From Streptosporangium subroseum (GTDB lineage Bacteria; Actinomycetota; Actinomycetes; Streptosporangiales; Streptosporangiaceae): a stretch of DNA of 64,000 nt. Each line of letters starts with the position of its first letter. The first letter of the stretch is position 1. The notes below the pieces were generated by a model. That model worked only from the letters and a program-made list of their open reading frames with translations. It searched no databases and had not been told where the DNA came from. Positions 1-6,680 of this stretch are shown here, one piece after another. A program made the position numbers and the translations under genes. The stretch spans positions 17,275-81,274 of the forward strand of contig NZ_FZOD01000047.1 of the NCBI RefSeq assembly GCF_900188345.1, given 5' to 3'.

Positions 1-35
1 GAGAAAGTTCGCCGTCTGACGTCCGTCTCCCCGAA

Positions 36-67
36 GAGGCCGGTGTGAGTCGTCCACACCGGCCCTC
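36..67. terminator. GC-rich hairpin, probable terminator
   Basis: Inverted repeat GGCCGGTGTG (38-47) / CACACCGGCC (55-64) with a 7-nt loop. Pairing can extend by three bases at the base with one bulged C. It lies downstream of purC and could serve purC or a gene left of the window. There is no T-tract. Confidence 0.55.
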
Positions 68-112
68 GTGGTTCGGGCCGTGGGGGAGGGCGTCCCTCGA
101 ACAGCCGGGCGG

Positions 113-191
113 GAGCCGGTCCCGGCTGTGGGAGCACGTTCCGTACCGCCGTTCGGCGGCGTGAGGCCGGTCCCCGGCCGTGGGAGCGCGT
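113..191. repeat. Imperfect direct repeat downstream of purC
   Basis: Two copies of a ~28-bp unit (113-139 and 163-191), each CCGG-rich and ending GTGGGAGC[A/G]CGT. A weaker third copy may lie at 71-95. Each unit can fold on itself. Positions 1-277 hold no convincing gene. Confidence 0.4.
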
Positions 192-277
192 CCTCCGCAA
201 CGGGGAGTGCGTCAGGGACGCGGGCGGTTCACCATGTTCTCCGTAACGGAGAGTGGATCAGAGGCGCGGGCGGGTGT

Positions 278-1108
278 TTACCAGGATTTGCCGGTGATGC
301 GCTCGTACGCTTCGAGGTAGCGCGCCCGCGTGACCTCCACGACCTCGGCGGGCACCTCCGGTGCGGGCTCCTTCTTGTCCCATCCCGTGCCGGTCGCCCA
401 GTCGCGGACGTACTGCTTGTCGAACGAGAACTGCGTGCGGCCGGGCTTCCAGTCGTCGGCCGGCCAGAACCGCGAGGAGTCCGAGGTGAGCACCTCGTCA
501 CCGAGCATGAGCGTGCCGTCCGCGGCCCAGCCCAGCTCGATCTTGGTGTCGGCGATGATGACGCCGCGCTCGGCGGCGAGCTCGGACCCCCGCCTGTAGA
601 CCTCCAGCGTGATCCGCCTGAGCTCCTCGGCGACCTCGGCGCCCTCCTGGGCGACCACGTCGTCGTAGGTGATGCCCTCGTCGTGCTGGCCGAGTGGCGC
701 CTTGGTGCTCGGGGTGAAGATCGGCTCGGGGAGCTGTGACCCCTCCACCAGGCCGGGAGGAAGCGACACCCCGGAGATCGAACCGGTCGCCCGGTAGTCC
801 TTCAGCCCCTGTCCCGTCAGGTAGCCGCGGGCGATGCACTCGACCTGGACCATCTTCAGCTTCCGGCACCGTACAGCGCGTCCCTCGAACTCGGCGGGCA
901 CGTCGGTGGCCGAGATCACATGGTTGGGCACGATGTCCGCGAGCTGCTCGAACCACCACAGCGACAGCCGGGTGAGGATCTTCCCCTTGTCCGGGATGGG
1001 TGTGGGCAGGATCACGTCGTACACCGACACCCGGTCGGAGGCCACGAGGATGATGTCCCCCCGGTCCTCGTATACGTCGCGGACCTTCCCGGAGTGTAGA
1101 AGTTTCAC
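278..1108 (-). CDS. purC: Phosphoribosylaminoimidazole-succinocarboxamide synthase (SAICAR synthetase)
   Basis: A 276-residue cytosolic enzyme of de novo purine synthesis; it joins CAIR and aspartate using ATP to give SAICAR. Both family signatures are visible: LVASDRVSVYD at residues 21-31 and IIADTKIELG at 184-193. The N-terminal LLHSGKVRDVY is the usual nucleotide-binding start of the family. The GTG at 1108 is chosen because homology begins there and AGGGA lies 6 nt upstream; the frame stays open for 23 more codons, but those residues are not family-like. The gene stands alone, with no other pur gene in view. Confidence 0.95.
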   Translation of the reverse strand: MKLLHSGKVRDVYEDRGDIILVASDRVSVYDVILPTPIPDKGKILTRLSLWWFEQLADIVPNHVISATDVPAEFEGRAVRCRKLKMVQVECIARGYLTGQGLKDYRATGSISGVSLPPGLVEGSQLPEPIFTPSTKAPLGQHDEGITYDDVVAQEGAEVAEELRRITLEVYRRGSELAAERGVIIADTKIELGWAADGTLMLGDEVLTSDSSRFWPADDWKPGRTQFSFDKQYVRDWATGTGWDKKEPAPEVPAEVVEVTRARYLEAYERITGKSW

Positions 1109-1409
1109 GCTGTTCCCTGCTCTCGCGCGATCCCGTGGTCGCAGGAGGACCGGTGATCGCTGAATCGACACACTCATCGCACTCGATGACGGAGACCGTT
1201 CCGGTGGGCGCGGGGCCGACCGGCAACCAACAGACTAGTCGTCCGGCCGGGAGCGCCATCCCCGCAGGTACGGGGTCGGCGCCGTCACCGCGACCTGGGC
1301 GGTTCTCCGGCGCCGGCCGCGCTTCCGGGAGCACGAGTGATCTCCGTGGTCCTCCCGTGCCCGGACCTCCGGGATCGCGAACGCTGTCGGCCGCCGATCG
1401 TCTCCGGGA
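1109..1409. other. Intergenic region between purC and the TetR gene
   Basis: About 300 bp of GC-rich sequence that must carry the purC promoter on the minus strand. Long frames crossing it are antisense shadows without recognisable protein sequence. I see no RNA gene, repeat or clear promoter hexamers. Confidence 0.5.
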
Positions 1410-2081
1410 TCACGAGCACGGTTGGCAGCCGGTCGCCTCCGGCCGGGTCCCGGCCGGGCCGCAGCGCTCGGTGAGCGGGAGTTGCGGGGCGGGGAACAGG
1501 TCGCCGGTCAGTAACGCCGCCGCGTGCGTCGCGGCGGCGAGGATGTCGGCGTCGTCGGCCTCGGTCTCATGGGAGGCCATCACGGTGATGTGCACGCTGA
1601 GCAGGGCCATCCGAACGCGCAGGCGTTCCTGGAGAGGTGCGTCGGGACCCGCGATGATCTGGGTGGCCTTCTCCATCCGCTGCTGGATGGTGCCCCGGTC
1701 CGTATGCAGGGCGGCGCGTACCGCGGTCTGGTTGACGGCCGCGAAGCGCATGACCGGCAGCCCTCGGCCGACGGCCAGCGCGAGCCATCCGCCGAGAAGT
1801 TTCGAGGACAGCTGCGGGGAGTGCGGCTGGGCGGCGGCCCAGGCGAGCAGCTCGTCGAGCGCGTTCAGATGCTCCTCGAAGAGGCTGAGGATGATCGCCT
1901 CTTTGCTCGTGAAATGGTAGTAGAGCGCGGCCTTGGTGATGCCGAGCTGCTCGGCGATCTCGCGCATCGAGGTGGCGTCGTAACCGTGCTCGGTGAACAG
2001 GGCCAGCGCGACGTCCCCGATCTGTGCCCGCGTGTCCTCGCCCTTACGCCGCATACCCCTCAACCGTTCCGCCTTCTTCAT
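1410..2081 (-). CDS. TetR-family transcriptional regulator
   Basis: A 223-residue TetR/AcrR-type repressor. The N-terminal helix-turn-helix is plain: ALALFTEHGYDATSMREIAE followed by LGITKAALYYHFTSKEAI (about residues 27-65). The C-terminal ligand domain is not assignable to a compound. It is divergent from a drug-exporter gene whose start lies ~100 bp away, and two CCGGCCGG palindromes sit between them. The usual reading is that it represses the exporter, and probably itself, until a substrate binds. The ATG at 2081 is used; an in-frame ATG at codon 10 (2054) is an alternative. Confidence 0.88.
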   Translation of the reverse strand: MKKAERLRGMRRKGEDTRAQIGDVALALFTEHGYDATSMREIAEQLGITKAALYYHFTSKEAIILSLFEEHLNALDELLAWAAAQPHSPQLSSKLLGGWLALAVGRGLPVMRFAAVNQTAVRAALHTDRGTIQQRMEKATQIIAGPDAPLQERLRVRMALLSVHITVMASHETEADDADILAAATHAAALLTGDLFPAPQLPLTERCGPAGTRPEATGCQPCS

Positions 2082-2117
2082 CTATGTCGTGATTTATTCC
2101 CATCTTCGCACATTTGC

Positions 2118-2156
2118 TAACCGGCCGGTAAGTAAGTACGGTACTTACCGGCCGGC
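2118..2156. promoter_or_regulatory. Palindromic operator between tetR gene and exporter
   Basis: Perfect 14-bp arms CCGGCCGGTAAGTA (2121-2134) and TACTTACCGGCCGG (2142-2155) separated by 7 bp. Each arm contains its own CCGGCCGG palindrome, and a nested GTAAGTAC-G-GTACTTAC palindrome is centred on 2140. The layout fits two TetR dimers bound side by side over the divergent promoters. Confidence 0.75.
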
Positions 2157-2182
2157 TAGTTAAATTGAGTGGAGAAGGTGCA

Positions 2183-3790
2183 GTGGTAACGAAGGACGGA
2201 ACGACAGGGGCGGCGGCTTCGCCGGTTTCGGCGGCGGAGGTGGCGGCACCGGCAGAGGCGGGGGGACTGGGGTTCAGTCACCGTCAAATCATGATCACGA
2301 TGAGCGGCCTGGTCATCGCCATGCTACTGGCGATGCTGGACAACATGATCGTCGCCCCGGCGCTGCCGACGATCGTCGGTGAACTGGGCGGACTGGACCA
2401 CCTGGCGTGGGTGGCAACGGGATACATTCTGGCCTCCACGGTGTCCACACCGATCTGGGGCAAGCTCGGCGACCTGTACGGCCGCCGCATCATTTTCATC
2501 TCCTCCGTAGTGATCTTCCTGGTCGGCTCGGTGCTGTGCGGCATGTCCCAGGACATGACGCAGCTGATCGCCTTCCGCGCGATCCAGGGCCTGGGCGCCG
2601 GCGGCCTGATGGTCGGCGTTATGTCGATCATCGGCGAGATGATCCCGCCGCGTGACCGCAGCAAGTACCAGGGCCTGATGATGGCCGTCATGCCGGTCGC
2701 GATGATCGGCGGCCCGCTCATCGGCGGGTTCATCACCGACAACCTCGACTGGCGCTGGGCCTTCTACGTCAACCTGCCGCTCGGCGTGGTCACCCTGGTC
2801 GTCTGCTGGATCACCCTCGGCAAGCTGCCGAAGGGCGCGGGCAAGGCTCGCATCGACTGGCTCGGCTCCGCCCTGCTCACCGTGTGGATCACCGCACTGG
2901 TGCTGATCACCAGCTGGGGCGGCGTCCAGTACGACTGGGGCTCGGCGCAGATCCTCGGACTCGCGGCGCTCACGGTGGTCGCGTTCGTCGCCTTCATCGT
3001 CGTCCAGCGTCGTGCCGCTGAACCGATCATGCCCCTGCGGGTCTTCAACAGCCTCAACTTCAACCTGGCCGGGGGGCTCGCCTTCATCTCGGGCTTCGCG
3101 ATGTTCGGCGCCATCGGCTTCCTGCCGCAGTTCCAGCAGTTCGTCCAGGGCACCTCCGCCACCAACAGCGGCCTGCTGCTGGCACCCATGATGGTCTCCG
3201 CGATGATCGTCAGCCTGGGCGGCGGTCTGCTGATCAGCAAGACCGGGCACTACAAGGCCCTGCCGATCGCCGGCACCGTTCTCATCACCATCAGCCTGGC
3301 GCTGTTCGCCACCATGGACGTCAACACCTCCACGTTCATGTCCGGCGTCTACATGGCGATCCTGGGCGCGGGCATGGGCGGGCTGATGCAGACCAGCACC
3401 CTCATCGCCCAGAACAGCATCGAACTGCGTGACATGGGCGCGGGCACGGGTGCCTCCACCTTCCTGCGCAACATGGGCAGCTCGCTCGGCATCTCCCTTC
3501 TCGGCGCGGTCTACGTCAACCACCTGACCGACTCGCTGGTCGGAGCCGGAGTGAAGGACATCAGCACCTCCGCCACCTCCATGACTCCTCAGTCCCTGCG
3601 TGCCCTGCCGGAAGCGGCCCGGCACATCTTCCAGCAGGCCGTCACCGACGGCGTCACGGCGCTCTTCATGTGGGGCGCGGTGGTGGCCGCCGTCGGCATC
3701 GTCATCGCCGTGTTCATCCGCCAGGTCCCGCTCCGCGGCGGCCCCGCGGCCGCGATCAAGGAAGCGGAGCTGGTGGAGGCCAGCGCCTGA
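2183..3790 (+). CDS. MFS drug:H+ antiporter, 14-TM DHA2 (EmrB/QacA) family
   Basis: A 535-residue integral membrane exporter, predicted to expel toxic compounds in exchange for protons. The MFS motif A, GKLGDLYGRRIIF, follows TM2. A motif-C-like stretch, MPVAMIGGPLIGGFI, lies in TM5, and about 14 hydrophobic segments fit the DHA2 group. GTG at 2183 is preferred because GGAGAAGG (2171-2178) is well spaced; a TTG at 2165 lies upstream of that ribosome site. It is divergent from the TetR gene, with a strong operator between them. The substrate cannot be read from the sequence. Confidence 0.9.
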   Translation: MVTKDGTTGAAASPVSAAEVAAPAEAGGLGFSHRQIMITMSGLVIAMLLAMLDNMIVAPALPTIVGELGGLDHLAWVATGYILASTVSTPIWGKLGDLYGRRIIFISSVVIFLVGSVLCGMSQDMTQLIAFRAIQGLGAGGLMVGVMSIIGEMIPPRDRSKYQGLMMAVMPVAMIGGPLIGGFITDNLDWRWAFYVNLPLGVVTLVVCWITLGKLPKGAGKARIDWLGSALLTVWITALVLITSWGGVQYDWGSAQILGLAALTVVAFVAFIVVQRRAAEPIMPLRVFNSLNFNLAGGLAFISGFAMFGAIGFLPQFQQFVQGTSATNSGLLLAPMMVSAMIVSLGGGLLISKTGHYKALPIAGTVLITISLALFATMDVNTSTFMSGVYMAILGAGMGGLMQTSTLIAQNSIELRDMGAGTGASTFLRNMGSSLGISLLGAVYVNHLTDSLVGAGVKDISTSATSMTPQSLRALPEAARHIFQQAVTDGVTALFMWGAVVAAVGIVIAVFIRQVPLRGGPAAAIKEAELVEASA

Positions 3791-3827
3791 GCTGACCCGC
3801 GCCACTCCTTGCTTCCCCAACCTCCTT

Positions 3828-3870
3828 ATCGACGTTCCTGAAGAGCCGAGCAATCGACGTCCCTGAAGAG
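3828..3870. repeat. Short direct repeat after the exporter
   Basis: An 18-bp unit, ATCGACGTTCCTGAAGAG (3828-3845), recurs with one change at 3853-3870, just before the terminator hairpin. Confidence 0.45.
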
Positions 3871-3872
3871 AC

Positions 3873-3903
3873 GGGCACACGGGCTTCGCCGGCCCGTGTG
3901 CCC
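3873..3903 (+). terminator. Terminator hairpin after the exporter gene
   Basis: Perfect 12-bp stem GGGCACACGGGC / GCCCGTGTGCCC with loop 3885-3891. It has no T-run, as is common in actinomycetes. Confidence 0.75.
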
Positions 3904-4007
3904 GCCCTCGACGCCTGAGCCCCCTGGCCCGATCCGTAAGAAACACGCACCGGCGGTCATCTTCGCCGGGCGCTCCCGCAGGAAACCCGAAGTCCAGAGG
4001 GTCTCAG

Positions 4008-4604
4008 ATGCTCGACATAGTGCTTCCCTCCGCGCCGCTCGCCGCCTACCTGGTCATCTGGCTGGTGTCGTCGCTGGATCTGTTCATCCCGATCCTGCCG
4101 CCCGGCACCCTGCTGCTGGCCGGGGGCGCCCTGGCCGCCCAGGGCGACCTGAATCCCATCCTCCTCGGCACGATCGGGGCCTTCGGCGCGTGGACCGGCG
4201 ACCTGGCCGGTTACCGGCTCGGCCGCCGGATCGCCCGCGGCCTGGCCCACCTTCACCCCGAGGCACACCCCCGGAAGAGCGAGTCCCGCTGGCAGGGGTG
4301 GATCATGCGGCACGCGTTCCTGGCACTGCTGATCGCTCGCTACCTCCCGGCGGGCCGGACGGTCGCCGCGACCACCGCGGGACGGCTGGCCCACCCCTGG
4401 CGCGCCTACACCCTGGCGGCCCTGACCGCCGAACTCCTGTGGGCCGGTCCCGCGGTCCTGCTCGGCTATCTCGGCGGACAGTTCATCCCGGTGGAGTTCA
4501 TGCTCGGTGCGGCACTCGGAGGCATCGTCCTCACCGTGCTCGCCGCCCTCCTGCGCCACCGGCGCACCGCCCGCCGTAACGGCTCGGCGATTCCAGAGTC
4601 ATAG
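4008..4604 (+). CDS. DedA-family membrane protein
   Basis: A 198-residue integral membrane protein of the DedA/VTT (SNARE-associated) family. These proteins are linked to lipid scrambling and membrane homeostasis. Visible features are the re-entrant stretch FIPILPPGTLLLAGGAL (residues ~26-42), the family motif RYLPAGRT near residue 106, and two C-terminal hydrophobic helices. The common glutamates of the ExxPxPGE motif are not present here, so this is an atypical member. A GAGGG ribosome site precedes the ATG. It is the last gene before a lower-GC island and is separated from the exporter by a terminator. Confidence 0.85.
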   Translation: MLDIVLPSAPLAAYLVIWLVSSLDLFIPILPPGTLLLAGGALAAQGDLNPILLGTIGAFGAWTGDLAGYRLGRRIARGLAHLHPEAHPRKSESRWQGWIMRHAFLALLIARYLPAGRTVAATTAGRLAHPWRAYTLAALTAELLWAGPAVLLGYLGGQFIPVEFMLGAALGGIVLTVLAALLRHRRTARRNGSAIPES

Positions 4605-4626
4605 CCAAGGGCCAAGCAGTCGGAGT

Positions 4627-4791
4627 TCAACGGTGTCGATCCGGCTCCGGTCGGCGAGTCATGATCACATCGCGGGCCTGACGGCTATCGGCGCGCGCCC
4701 ACCCAGAGGAGACCAACGCCCGGATCTGGAGTCCGTACCGGTTGGTTCCGGCGTGGACGGCGGCTTCGAAGACCGTCGCACCATGCCTCAT
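4627..4791 (-). CDS. Possible small protein of unknown function
   Basis: A 54-codon frame with ATG at 4791, AGGA just upstream, and fairly high third-position G/C. It begins MRHGATVFEAAVHAG and contains a basic C-terminus. I recognise no family. It lies between dedA and the XRE-ImmA gene, at what may be the edge of an inserted island, so it could also be a gene remnant. Apart from this and the promoter at 4903-4944, positions 4605-4944 hold nothing I can support. Confidence 0.25.
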   Translation of the reverse strand: MRHGATVFEAAVHAGTNRYGLQIRALVSSGWARADSRQARDVIMTRRPEPDRHR

Positions 4792-4902
4792 TCGTCCTGT
4801 TATCCGATGGGATTCACCTGTTCGCCCTGGACCGTACTTCAGCGTTCGAATATATCGATGAGTAATGCCTCAACCACGGATGGCATGGGCTTTCATGATC
4901 TT

Positions 4903-4944
4903 CTACCTCTTGCGTTTTTCGCAAGTGGTACGTAGAATTTTTCC
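4903..4944 (+). promoter_or_regulatory. Leaderless promoter with overlapping palindromic operator
   Basis: -35 TTGCGT (4910-4915), a 17-bp spacer, and -10 TAGAAT (4933-4938) only 6 bp before the ATG at 4945, which predicts transcription starting at or next to the start codon. An inverted repeat CTACCTCTTGCG (4903-4914) / CGCAAGTGGTAC (4920-4931), paired at 10 of 12 positions, covers the -35 and spacer. The placement suits autorepression by the XRE protein encoded next. Confidence 0.65.
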
Positions 4945-6069
4945 ATGGCCGGGGATATGACAGGGGCGCGTGTGCGCCAACTGATTGCAGAAAGCGGCCT
5001 TACCCAAGCGGTCTTCGCCAGCAAGGTAGGGCTTGAAGAATCCAAGATGTCCAAGTCGCTGTCAGGCGTTCGAAGGTTCACCTCGCTCGACCTGGCCAGG
5101 ATCGCCGACCTGTGTGGTGTGTCCGTCGACTGGCTCCTCGGTGCGAATCCTATGACCCCCTCCGTGGCCGCAAGGACTTCGACGGCTCCCCTGACCGCGT
5201 CTGATGCCGCAATCCGCGAAGCTGAACGCCTCGCGCAGATGCGCGCGGACCTTGCGTTCCTGGGCTACCGGCAGGATGTGCCGAAATTTCGACGGGCTCG
5301 CACCTTCCTTCTCAGCGTGGATCAGGGACGTGATCTGGCTGTCCACGCCACGGAGCACGCCGCGGCCAGAAAGGTCACGCTGTGGCAGAGCAGGGACCTG
5401 GCTGAAGCGGTCGAAGCCGCATTCGGTGTGGACGTGCGAGTCCATCGTCTCCCCGACGGCTTTGACGGACTGTCGTGGGTCGACGAAGAGTCATCGCTCA
5501 TTGTGGTCGGAACGTCCGAGTTCCCCGCTCGCCAGAGGTTCACCATCGCTCACGAGCTGGGGCATCTCCTGGCGGGAGATGATCAAGGGCTGCACGTCGA
5601 CGCGAACATTCAGGATGCCGTGCACAAGCGGAAGCCCTCAGAAATGCGCGCGAACGCGTTCGCTGCGGAACTTCTCCTTCCAGGAGACATCCTCAAGGAG
5701 GAAGCGGCCCATACGACGTGGTCACGAGAGGCTTTCGCCCGGCTTGCCTGTCGGCTTTGGGTGTCGCCGAGCACGCTCGCCTGGCGACTGTTCAACCTCG
5801 AGCTGATAGATCGGAGCCTCTGTGACTCCTTCAAGGCGATGACGGCCGGGGACGCGGCAGGGCTGGCAGGGTCTTTCGAATCGTTCGGCGAGTGGCTCCA
5901 GCATGCCTCCACGCCACGGATTCCCAGCTTGTTGGTGCGTGCTACCGCTCAGGCGTACGCAGACGGCAAGGCGACACTTCGACCGTTCGCGAATCTGATC
6001 GGTCTTGACACCGACACGCTGAGGCAAGCCATCAGTGACACGAGAGAGGACTCCCCCCTCGCGTTATGA
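4945..6069 (+). CDS. XRE helix-turn-helix protein fused to ImmA/IrrE zinc protease
   Basis: A 374-residue two-domain protein. Residues ~8-65 form an XRE-type HTH (LTQAVFASKVGLEESKMSK). Residues ~150-270 form an ImmA/IrrE (DUF955, COG2856) metallopeptidase with HELGH at 203-207 and the downstream EMRANAFAAELLLP block that supplies the third zinc ligand (E233). Family members cleave HTH repressors or act as antitoxins. The ATG at 4945 lies 6 bp behind a -10 box; an ATG at 4957 is the alternative. The gene overlaps the next by 4 bp (ATGA), so the two are translationally coupled. Base composition is less GC-rich than the neighbours, which suggests transfer. Confidence 0.87.
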   Translation: MAGDMTGARVRQLIAESGLTQAVFASKVGLEESKMSKSLSGVRRFTSLDLARIADLCGVSVDWLLGANPMTPSVAARTSTAPLTASDAAIREAERLAQMRADLAFLGYRQDVPKFRRARTFLLSVDQGRDLAVHATEHAAARKVTLWQSRDLAEAVEAAFGVDVRVHRLPDGFDGLSWVDEESSLIVVGTSEFPARQRFTIAHELGHLLAGDDQGLHVDANIQDAVHKRKPSEMRANAFAAELLLPGDILKEEAAHTTWSREAFARLACRLWVSPSTLAWRLFNLELIDRSLCDSFKAMTAGDAAGLAGSFESFGEWLQHASTPRIPSLLVRATAQAYADGKATLRPFANLIGLDTDTLRQAISDTREDSPLAL

Positions 6070-6599
6070 CCTGGTACTGGTTCCCCGACAACACAGTGCT
6101 GTGCAATTTCGCATCCGTATATCAGCTCCCACTCCTGCGAGAGATTTTGTGCGAGCGTGGACGCTGGACCGAAGCGATAGCCTACGAAGCGAGTAGGTCT
6201 GCACATGTCTACCCCGACCTCAAAACCATTGCCCCAGATGGATGGCTCGGCAAGCCGATTGAGATCGACGACGCTCGCGAGGTCGAACAGATCAACCGTG
6301 TTCGACGGGCAGTGTTCGGCGGTACGGATCAAGAACCACTGAAGCATCTCGGTGAGGCGCAGACCTGTCACGTGATCCGAAATTGGAAAGATTACGATGG
6401 CTCATTCTGGATCACTGATGACCGTGATGCGCAGGAGTACGCCCGCAGCGTGGGAATCACAACGCGAGACACCGCAGAGCTGATCAGCGAAGGCATCAGC
6501 GATGACGTTTGCACGCGCGGCGACGGCTTCAAACTCCTTCAGCTCATGAGACAGCGAGGCAGGCATCTTCGAATTCCGGCGAACCAGGCACAGCTCTAG
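6066..6599 (+). CDS. PIN-like domain protein, probable toxin partner of XRE-ImmA
   Basis: A 177-residue protein that looks like a PIN-fold ribonuclease. It has an N-terminal WFPDNTVLCNFA (D8), mid-protein acidic residues (E41, then LGEAQT with E97), and WITDDRDAQEYA (D118, D119, D121), the acidic order seen in PIN nucleases. It overlaps the XRE-ImmA stop by 4 bp. XRE/COG2856 proteins beside PIN-like partners have been noted as toxin-antitoxin candidates. Assigning toxin and antitoxin roles here is inference. Composition is AT-richer than flanking genes. Its 3' end overlaps the antisense histidine phosphatase remnant. Confidence 0.7.
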   Translation: MTWYWFPDNTVLCNFASVYQLPLLREILCERGRWTEAIAYEASRSAHVYPDLKTIAPDGWLGKPIEIDDAREVEQINRVRRAVFGGTDQEPLKHLGEAQTCHVIRNWKDYDGSFWITDDRDAQEYARSVGITTRDTAELISEGISDDVCTRGDGFKLLQLMRQRGRHLRIPANQAQL

Positions 6600-6666
6600 T
6601 CCTTTCATCGGGCGTGGCCTTGTCATGCCGGGTGAGATACAGGTAGCGGGTGGCGGTCTCTGTCAC
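6544..6666 (-). pseudogene. Truncated histidine phosphatase (phosphoglycerate-mutase family) gene
   Basis: Starting at GTG 6666, with GGAG upstream (CAGGAGAGCCCACC), the frame reads VTETATRYLYLTRHDKATPDE. This is the typical N-terminus of the family, with an RH(G) motif here changed to RHD. Similarity stops after ~22 codons, near 6598, exactly where the antisense PIN gene ends, and the frame then runs 18 unrelated codons to a stop at 6544. The catalytic histidine region remains but the rest of the ~200-residue domain is gone. It sits 14 bp behind the giant ATPase gene, so it was probably the last gene of that operon, cut by the island. Confidence 0.65.
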
Positions 6667-6680
6667 GGTGGGCTCTCCTG

